A program made the position numbers and the translations under genes. This document shows positions 14,683-19,062 of a stretch of DNA of 19,062 bases, piece by piece (position 1 is the stretch's first letter; the number at the start of each line of letters is the position of its first letter). The stretch comes from CAYQVW01 sp964421245 (GTDB lineage Bacteria; Margulisbacteria; WOR-1; XYC2-FULL-46-14): contig CAYQVW010000024.1 in assembly GCA_964421245.1 (NCBI GenBank), positions 1 through 19,062 of the forward strand, given 5' to 3'. The notes under the pieces were generated by a model. That model had not been told where the DNA came from and searched no databases. It worked only from the letters and a program-made list of their open reading frames with translations.

Positions 14683-16716
14683 TGCTGCCTCAAGATTGTT
14701 ATGTGCGGCAGAGAAACTAGGGTCAATTTCTAATGCTTTGTTGAAGTCCCAATAGGCATCCTCAAACTTTCCCAACTTAGACATTACTACACCTCGGCAA
14801 TTATATGCCTTTGAGTCGTTAGGATCTATTTCTATTGCTTTAGTAAGGTCCTTACGGGCATCCTCAAATTGTCCTAGCACCAAATTTACTATACCTCGGT
14901 TATAATATGCCTTTGAGTCGTTAGGATCTATTTCTATTGCTTTAGTAAGGTCCTTACGGGCATCATTATAGTGTCCTAATTTGAAATATACTATACCACG
15001 GTTGTAATATGGTTGTGCGAGTTTTGAATCTTTTTCTATCGCTTCATTATAGTATTTAAGGGCAACCTCTAATTTTCCCAGTTTAAGCTTTGCTAACCCT
15101 AAACTGTTATATGCCGCTGAGTAGTCAGGATCTATTTCTATCGCTTTGGTAAAGTCCAGAATAGCGTCCTCATATCTTCCTAACTTGAACAGTGATCTCC
15201 CTCGGTTAAAATATGCCCTTGGGCAATTAGGATCTATTTCTATCGCTTTATTATATTCCAAAATGGCATCATCATATTGTCCTAGCTCGCTTTTTGCTAA
15301 ACCTTGGTTGTAATAGGCGTTTGCATTAAGATTAAAATACCTTCTTTTTTTCACAGAGGGGGTTCTTGAAAGATTAGAGCAATCCTTTGCCAGCCTAGCT
15401 GTTTGATATAGATGCTTAGTGAGCAGTGAAACTGCTCTGAATTTATCTTCCCCTCTTCTTCTATCGGCAAGGGATTTTACTCCTCCGGAATTGGCCCCAT
15501 TTACCTCAATGAGATACCCGTTGATATCTTGGTCAATAATTATATCCAGACCGATTGAAGAATCTCTAAAATATGAATTGCCGGCAACGTCCCTTCGGTC
15601 AGTTTGGTGATCGCAGTTTAACAAATGTTCTTCCAATCCTGATCGGACTTTTCGTGCAATGGTTTCAAGCTCTCTTAAGATCTTTTTTTTCTGAGAGGAA
15701 GAGATTGCTAAAATTTCTATGGCTTCGCGCAGGGTAAGTATTTTGGCGCCTTTCTTTTTATTTACCGCAGGAGAACCATTTTCGTGCTCTTTGTATCTAA
15801 TTTCGGTAGTGTCAAAAATATCCCATTCGGAAAGATCACCAGGCGGTACCAAAACCCTGATATTCCAATCCATTCTTTTTCCATCAATCACTAGCCCATT
15901 ATGACTTTCTATCCATTCTTCGAGTAAATAATTCTTGCTGATTTGTGATAAAAAATCAGTTACCATTGCTTCTTCCCCACCTCTAAATTTTCTCACTCCC
16001 CTTCCACCACTTCCATTATTGGGCTTTGCTGCAATGGCTCCCCCGGAAAGCCTATCAAAAAAAGCCCTGACTCTTTCTACCGTTATATCACTTGGATCAA
16101 CCAACATATGTAAAGGTTGTCTTATATCCTGATTTTCTAACACACGATGGAGCAAACTCTTATTATTTACTACTTTCTTTATAAAAGGGCTTACAGTTGG
16201 CAAACCGATAGATGAGCAAATTTTTGGCAATTCGCATTTGCCTTGGTATGGAGTGTAATAATTATTGAGTTCGAGAGGGTCGGCAAAAGAGGCAAATCCT
16301 AGAGACAACTCATTGCCAACTTCATTCCAAGAAAACAAAACCCCTTCGGTTGTGTATAATCTACCTGCTGACATGAAAACCGTTCCCGGATGGTATGGTA
16401 TTATCAGAAAAGTTGCGTTGGGAAATGATTTTGCCGCAAGGCTGCACATCAAAATTTTTTGGGTTTCAAGGCTGGACATGATCCCCACAGTTGGAAAATC
16501 TCGAGGCAGATCACTAAATCCACCTAAGTCATTAATTTTGAGATTTGGAAAGAGTTTTCTTGTGGCCGACAAGAGGTCTTGATAATAAGGTTTTATAATT
16601 TCACCTTCAAAAGGCAACCTTCTCCGAGAGCTAAAATGATTTCTCGATCTTGTAGCTCGTTGCCGGAAGTGATATTGGCTTCCCAAAAATGGCTTTGGTG
16701 CAATTCTATTCTTCAT
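14659..16716 (-). CDS. ATP-grasp domain fused to six TPR repeats
   Basis: The 685-residue protein has an unassigned N-terminal part (1-180), then an ATP-grasp-like domain (about 185-440): AAKPNNGSGGRG with the ATP-binding lysine 231, LLEEW (264-268), MDWNIRVLV, and GLDIIIDQDINGYLIEVNGAN with metal-binding acid/asparagine residues. ATP-grasp enzymes usually join a carboxylate to an amine or thiol. Residues about 462-669 are six 34-residue TPR units, normally a protein-binding platform. No signal peptide or membrane segment is seen. The substrate is unknown. AAGGAGGT lies 14 bases before ATG, an unusually long gap, but an in-frame stop between them limits other starts. The end overlaps glcD by 24 bases. 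Confidence 0.75.
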   Translation of the reverse strand: MKNRIAPKPFLGSQYHFRQRATRSRNHFSSRRRLPFEGEIIKPYYQDLLSATRKLFPNLKINDLGGFSDLPRDFPTVGIMSSLETQKILMCSLAAKSFPNATFLIIPYHPGTVFMSAGRLYTTEGVLFSWNEVGNELSLGFASFADPLELNNYYTPYQGKCELPKICSSIGLPTVSPFIKKVVNNKSLLHRVLENQDIRQPLHMLVDPSDITVERVRAFFDRLSGGAIAAKPNNGSGGRGVRKFRGGEEAMVTDFLSQISKNYLLEEWIESHNGLVIDGKRMDWNIRVLVPPGDLSEWDIFDTTEIRYKEHENGSPAVNKKKGAKILTLREAIEILAISSSQKKKILRELETIARKVRSGLEEHLLNCDHQTDRRDVAGNSYFRDSSIGLDIIIDQDINGYLIEVNGANSGGVKSLADRRRGEDKFRAVSLLTKHLYQTARLAKDCSNLSRTPSVKKRRYFNLNANAYYNQGLAKSELGQYDDAILEYNKAIEIDPNCPRAYFNRGRSLFKLGRYEDAILDFTKAIEIDPDYSAAYNSLGLAKLKLGKLEVALKYYNEAIEKDSKLAQPYYNRGIVYFKLGHYNDARKDLTKAIEIDPNDSKAYYNRGIVNLVLGQFEDARKDLTKAIEIDPNDSKAYNCRGVVMSKLGKFEDAYWDFNKALEIDPSFSAAHNNLEAALENIPDV
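14803..14964 (-). repeat. Recent duplication of one TPR unit
   Basis: Sixty bases at 14803-14862 are identical to 14905-14964, a period of 102 bases, which is one 34-residue TPR. The corresponding protein repeats (DARKDLTKAIEIDPNDSKAY) are the same, so this unit was copied or homogenised recently. Confidence 0.85.
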
Positions 16717-16751
16717 ATAAATTCAGTGAGACCTCCTTCTATATGTATATA

Positions 16752-16776
16752 TCGTCAAATTTGAGTGGAAATTTCA
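16752..16776 (-). promoter_or_regulatory. ECF-sigma-like promoter, site 1 (ATP-grasp/TPR gene)
   Basis: On the minus strand, TGAAAT (16776-16771), 16 bases, CGA (16754-16752), then an ATATATA stretch, 36 bases before the start codon. TGAAATTTCC and an upstream CTTTTGC are shared with site 2. Confidence 0.6.
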
Positions 16777-16784
16777 GATTTTAG

Positions 16785-16859
16785 CAAAAGAAATTTGATC
16801 CTAAGATGGTTTTAAATTTGGGAAATATCTTTATGGATGAGGAACACCAGCTTCTTTAA
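16785..16859 (+). pseudogene. Decayed 3' end of a second GlcD-like oxidase gene
   Basis: One plus-strand frame reads QKKFDPKMVLNLGNIF followed by MDEEHQLL and a stop at 16857-16859. The first 16 residues match the terminal KKKFDPKMILNIGNIF of the intact glcD at 13 positions, and by my count the DNA matches at 38 of 48 bases, with most changes at third codon positions. An in-frame stop lies just upstream and no body of the gene remains. The rest of its reading frame runs antisense to the end of the next minus-strand gene. Confidence 0.7.
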
Positions 16860-18174
16860 AAACAGCTCTACTTTCTTGTAAAGAAAAACCGGCTGCCTGT
16901 ATATTGTTGTAAATCTTATCTATAATACTTTCTATCCAGGTATCATTTTGTTTGTCCATTTTTGAGACTGCTACAAGCGCTTTTACATAAATAGGTTTTA
17001 TTTCAGCTTTTGAAGATCCTCTTATCCCCATTTGAAAGACAATCTTCCTCAAGGCATCTGCCCTGTGATAAGGACCGGAAATGGATTCTGCCATTTTGAG
17101 TGTTTCCTCTTTATGTCCAGCGTCAAAAAGCATTGTAAGAGATGCTGATAAGAAAGCTTCCTTTTCATAAGAATATTTAATTAATTTAAAAAGAGTGGCA
17201 AATTTCACGATATCGACACTTCTTGACACAATCCTGCCTAGTGCTTTATAGGTAAATATTTGGGTACTGTAACGCCTTATTTTTCGGGCTAATCTAAGGG
17301 CTAATTTATATTTCCCCAGTTTAGCCAGGGTTTGGGCTGTGTCTTGAACTCTGGAATCCTTTGTTGAGTTACGGTCTTTTGGATAAGACATGACAATTTT
17401 GAAGGCATCGTTTGCTTGCCTATCTACAACATCTTTGTAAAAATCATCCTGACTTATTGGAACAAGAATTTCATTTATTACAAAAAGCTTGTGCGACTTA
17501 AAATGTTTTACCTCATCTATTCTTGACAATGCATCACTTACAAACCCTGCACGTTGCATTCGCACTATTATATCTGTCATTGCAACAGAAACATGAATAT
17601 CAGTTGGACCAGCTTTCTTTACAATTTCAAAACAACGTTTAAGGTTTGTTCTTCTCTTTTTTCTGCTCAAACTAGCATTGTCATTACCCATTCTATTATA
17701 AGTCTCTTTTAAAAATGGTTTTTGGTTTACGAATAATTTGAGTGAAGCTGCATATGTTAGCATTCGATCAAACTGGCCTTCTGTTGCCATATATATGGCA
17801 ATCGCTCGGAGGGTTTCAATCGATGGATTGTCTTTTAATGCCTCCTTATAAAAACCGAGTGAAGCCAACATAGCTTTTCCATCAAATACCTTGCCCTCTC
17901 TGATTTTCTTGCGTGCTAATAGACGAAGAGTCTCTTTGTCTGTTTCGGTTAGGGGGTGTTTTTTTCTTTCCAGCTTTAGGCCATGTCTTATATGAAGCGC
18001 ATATCTGGTTTCCAAAACAGTAATAAGACCATCTCCATCAAGATCGTATTCTGCTTTATAGCCCGAATCTCTACTTTTTGGATCTTTTGCAACAACGCCA
18101 TCGCAATTCCTATCGTACATGCGAAAAACATTAAACAGGTCCTGGTCAATTTTATTATTACATCCAATATACAT
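16831..18174 (-). CDS. EF-hand protein with helical repeats
   Basis: A 447-residue protein I cannot assign to a named family. The N-terminus has a canonical calcium-binding EF-hand loop, DLDGDGLITVLE (44-55, all ligand positions present), preceded by a degenerate one, DRNCDGVVAKD (21-31). The rest is mostly helical with loosely repeated segments of the type ALRLARKIRRYSTQIFTYKALGRI and TLKMAESISGPYHRADALRKI, reminiscent of TPR-like repeats. No signal peptide is evident. There is no Shine-Dalgarno sequence before ATG; the predicted promoter lies about 13 bases upstream, so the message may have a very short leader. Confidence 0.65.
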   Translation of the reverse strand: MYIGCNNKIDQDLFNVFRMYDRNCDGVVAKDPKSRDSGYKAEYDLDGDGLITVLETRYALHIRHGLKLERKKHPLTETDKETLRLLARKKIREGKVFDGKAMLASLGFYKEALKDNPSIETLRAIAIYMATEGQFDRMLTYAASLKLFVNQKPFLKETYNRMGNDNASLSRKKRRTNLKRCFEIVKKAGPTDIHVSVAMTDIIVRMQRAGFVSDALSRIDEVKHFKSHKLFVINEILVPISQDDFYKDVVDRQANDAFKIVMSYPKDRNSTKDSRVQDTAQTLAKLGKYKLALRLARKIRRYSTQIFTYKALGRIVSRSVDIVKFATLFKLIKYSYEKEAFLSASLTMLFDAGHKEETLKMAESISGPYHRADALRKIVFQMGIRGSSKAEIKPIYVKALVAVSKMDKQNDTWIESIIDKIYNNIQAAGFSLQESRAVFKEAGVPHP

Positions 18175-18190
18175 AACTTATAAATATATG

Positions 18191-18215
18191 TCGTCTAATT
18201 CTAGCGGAAATTTCA
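18191..18215 (-). promoter_or_regulatory. ECF-sigma-like promoter, site 2 (EF-hand gene)
   Basis: On the minus strand, TGAAAT (18215-18210), 16 bases, CGA (18193-18191), then CATATATTTATAA before the ATG at 18174. TGAAATTTCC and the upstream CTTTTGC match site 1. Confidence 0.6.
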
Positions 18216-18256
18216 CTTTATTGCAAAAGAGAGACCAAACTGTTCAGAGTTACTAC

Positions 18257-18913
18257 CTAACCTCTTCTTGCAACTGGGTCAGACATGGCACCTCTATCGA
18301 TAGCAAGTCGTAATATACTATCAGGAATACCTCTTTCCATAACCGGAACAAGAAGTGTTCCATTAACTTCTATTTTATCAAATCCCTTTACAACTTTATC
18401 AATATCCCACCCATGTTCAGTTGCACTTCTTGATGGAAAAACAGAAAGTGAGCTTCCTTCTAATACCCATGGTGCTCTCTCTAATTCTTGAGAATACTTT
18501 TCCCCAACCTCGTTAAGATGCCCAATCAACCTCTGCTGCTCACCTGCCAAGGCCCCCGCATCTTTACTTGCATCCTCGTGATCTTGGCGCCCAGGATTCG
18601 CTTCATCAAAGAGATCTGTCCTTGGAGCAGGTATTGCATAAATTATTTCTGGTAAATTAAACAAGGCAGAAAAGATTACCGGCATTGCCACCACTCCTTC
18701 TTCTCCATCAATGGCTTCTCTCTCATTAGGCAACTCACAAACGCATGACAAGTCTCCCCTGCAAGGTCCTATTGATGCAGCACTTCCCGTATATATATCG
18801 TGCATTTGTGTTAAATTTAATCTCGCAGCTTCAAACTTTACAGGCTCCACACCTCTCGGTCTAGCCCCAAATGTACAATTTACCTGAAAACCTACTCTAT
18901 TTATTGTTGCCAT
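18257..18913 (-). CDS. Hypothetical protein, 218 residues
   Basis: Not recognised. It begins MATINRVGFQVNCTFGARP and has four cysteines, at 13, 51, 57 and 59 (C-x5-C-x-C), so metal binding is possible but unproven. The middle (about 110-145) is acidic and probably helical; there is no signal peptide or membrane segment. A strong GGGAGGG ribosome-binding site lies about 8 bases before ATG and supports the start. It has an ECF-like promoter and lies upstream of the EF-hand gene in the same direction, with its own promoter site between them. Confidence 0.6.
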   Translation of the reverse strand: MATINRVGFQVNCTFGARPRGVEPVKFEAARLNLTQMHDIYTGSAASIGPCRGDLSCVCELPNEREAIDGEEGVVAMPVIFSALFNLPEIIYAIPAPRTDLFDEANPGRQDHEDASKDAGALAGEQQRLIGHLNEVGEKYSQELERAPWVLEGSSLSVFPSRSATEHGWDIDKVVKGFDKIEVNGTLLVPVMERGIPDSILRLAIDRGAMSDPVARRG

Positions 18914-18928
18914 TTTTTGTTCCCTCCT

Positions 18929-18954
18929 TCCTCCTACGCCAAAGCTTCGGAGGA
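18929..18954 (-). promoter_or_regulatory. Leader hairpin before the 218-residue gene
   Basis: In the transcript, TCCTCC pairs with GGAGGA around a 14-base loop. The right arm resembles a ribosome-binding site but is 16 bases from ATG; a second GGGAGGG just after the hairpin is better placed. It could mask one of two alternative binding sites. Confidence 0.4.
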
Positions 18955-18971
18955 TCTCTTATATATTTATT

Positions 18972-18996
18972 TCGACATCAAATCAGAAAAATTTCA
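18972..18996 (-). promoter_or_regulatory. ECF-sigma-like promoter, site 3 (218-residue gene)
   Basis: On the minus strand, TGAAAT (18996-18991), 16 bases, CGA (18974-18972), then AATAAATATATAAGAG. That downstream stretch is close to the one at the left-edge site 4 (CGAAAAATATATAGAGG). Confidence 0.6.
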
Positions 18997-19024
18997 CTCT
19001 TTTTTAAACTGAGAAATTGAAAGT

Positions 19025-19057
19025 CATATTTTTCCTTATAAGATAAGGAAAAATATG
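19025..19057. repeat. 15-base perfect inverted repeat at the right edge
   Basis: CATATTTTTCCTTAT (19025-19039) is the exact complement of 19043-19057 across a three-base gap. No T-run follows in either direction. It lies about 28 bases upstream of site 3 and could be a terminator of a gene beyond the window or a protein-binding site. Confidence 0.6.
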
Positions 19058-19062
19058 GGCAA

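Noticed and set aside
16752..16776. The TGAAATTT...GACGATAT pattern as a flagellar sigma28 promoter
   Set aside because: It partly resembles TAAAGTTT-N11-GCCGATAA, but the spacing is one base longer at all four sites and two bases in each box differ; the ECF pattern TGAAAT-N16-CGA fits all four better.
18285..18491. Plus-strand frame opposite the 218-residue gene
   Set aside because: Short, without a ribosome-binding site; the minus-strand frame has a strong one plus a promoter motif.
1..19062. tRNA, rRNA, insertion sequence or prophage genes
   Set aside because: I saw no cloverleaf, conserved rRNA segment, transposase, integrase or phage structural motif.

Overview
This is an AT-rich bacterial chromosome segment with tightly packed genes. 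The housekeeping run nusA-infB-rbfA-nrnA-truB-ligA is recognisably bacterial. The base composition, the degenerate seven-base repeats and the coding palindromes suggest an uncultivated candidate-phylum lineage. A relative of Cyanobacteria such as Margulisbacteria/WOR-1 is my guess; that placement is inference with low confidence.

Layout. (1) 1-5968, plus strand: sugar-phosphate genes. A very divergent phosphohexomutase (156-2105) and a divergent phosphoglucose-isomerase-like protein (2180-3838) share the same ribosome-binding leader. After a strong terminator comes an MNT/HEPN toxin-antitoxin pair (3908-4688), whose stop codon overlaps the start of a conventional glucose-6-phosphate isomerase (4688-5968). 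(2) 6003-13056, minus strand: an overlapping transcription/translation operon read nusA, infB, rbfA, nrnA, truB, ligA. It has a sigma70-type promoter and a terminator-like hairpin just before the nusA ribosome-binding site. (3) 13133-14682: a divergent region holding a seven-base-repeat element, then a FAD-linked oxidase of the GlcD family. (4) 14659-19062, minus strand: three accessory genes, namely an ATP-grasp/TPR fusion, an EF-hand protein with helical repeats, and an unrecognised 218-residue protein. Each has an upstream site of the form TGAAAT-N16-CGA, which resembles ECF sigma factor promoters. A fourth such site lies near the left edge.

Most noteworthy signals. Two coding palindromes, in gpi and ligA, match over 27 bases and differ at six positions, which are exactly three compensating pairs. 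A family of seven-base repeats sits inside truB, three times inside glcD, and in the intergenic region before glcD. The shared ECF-like promoter motif links the accessory genes. A decayed 3' end of a second glcD-like gene lies between two of the accessory genes. Together these indicate a genome carrying small mobile or expanding repeats that enter coding regions without breaking the frame, plus an accessory regulon of uncharacterised proteins.
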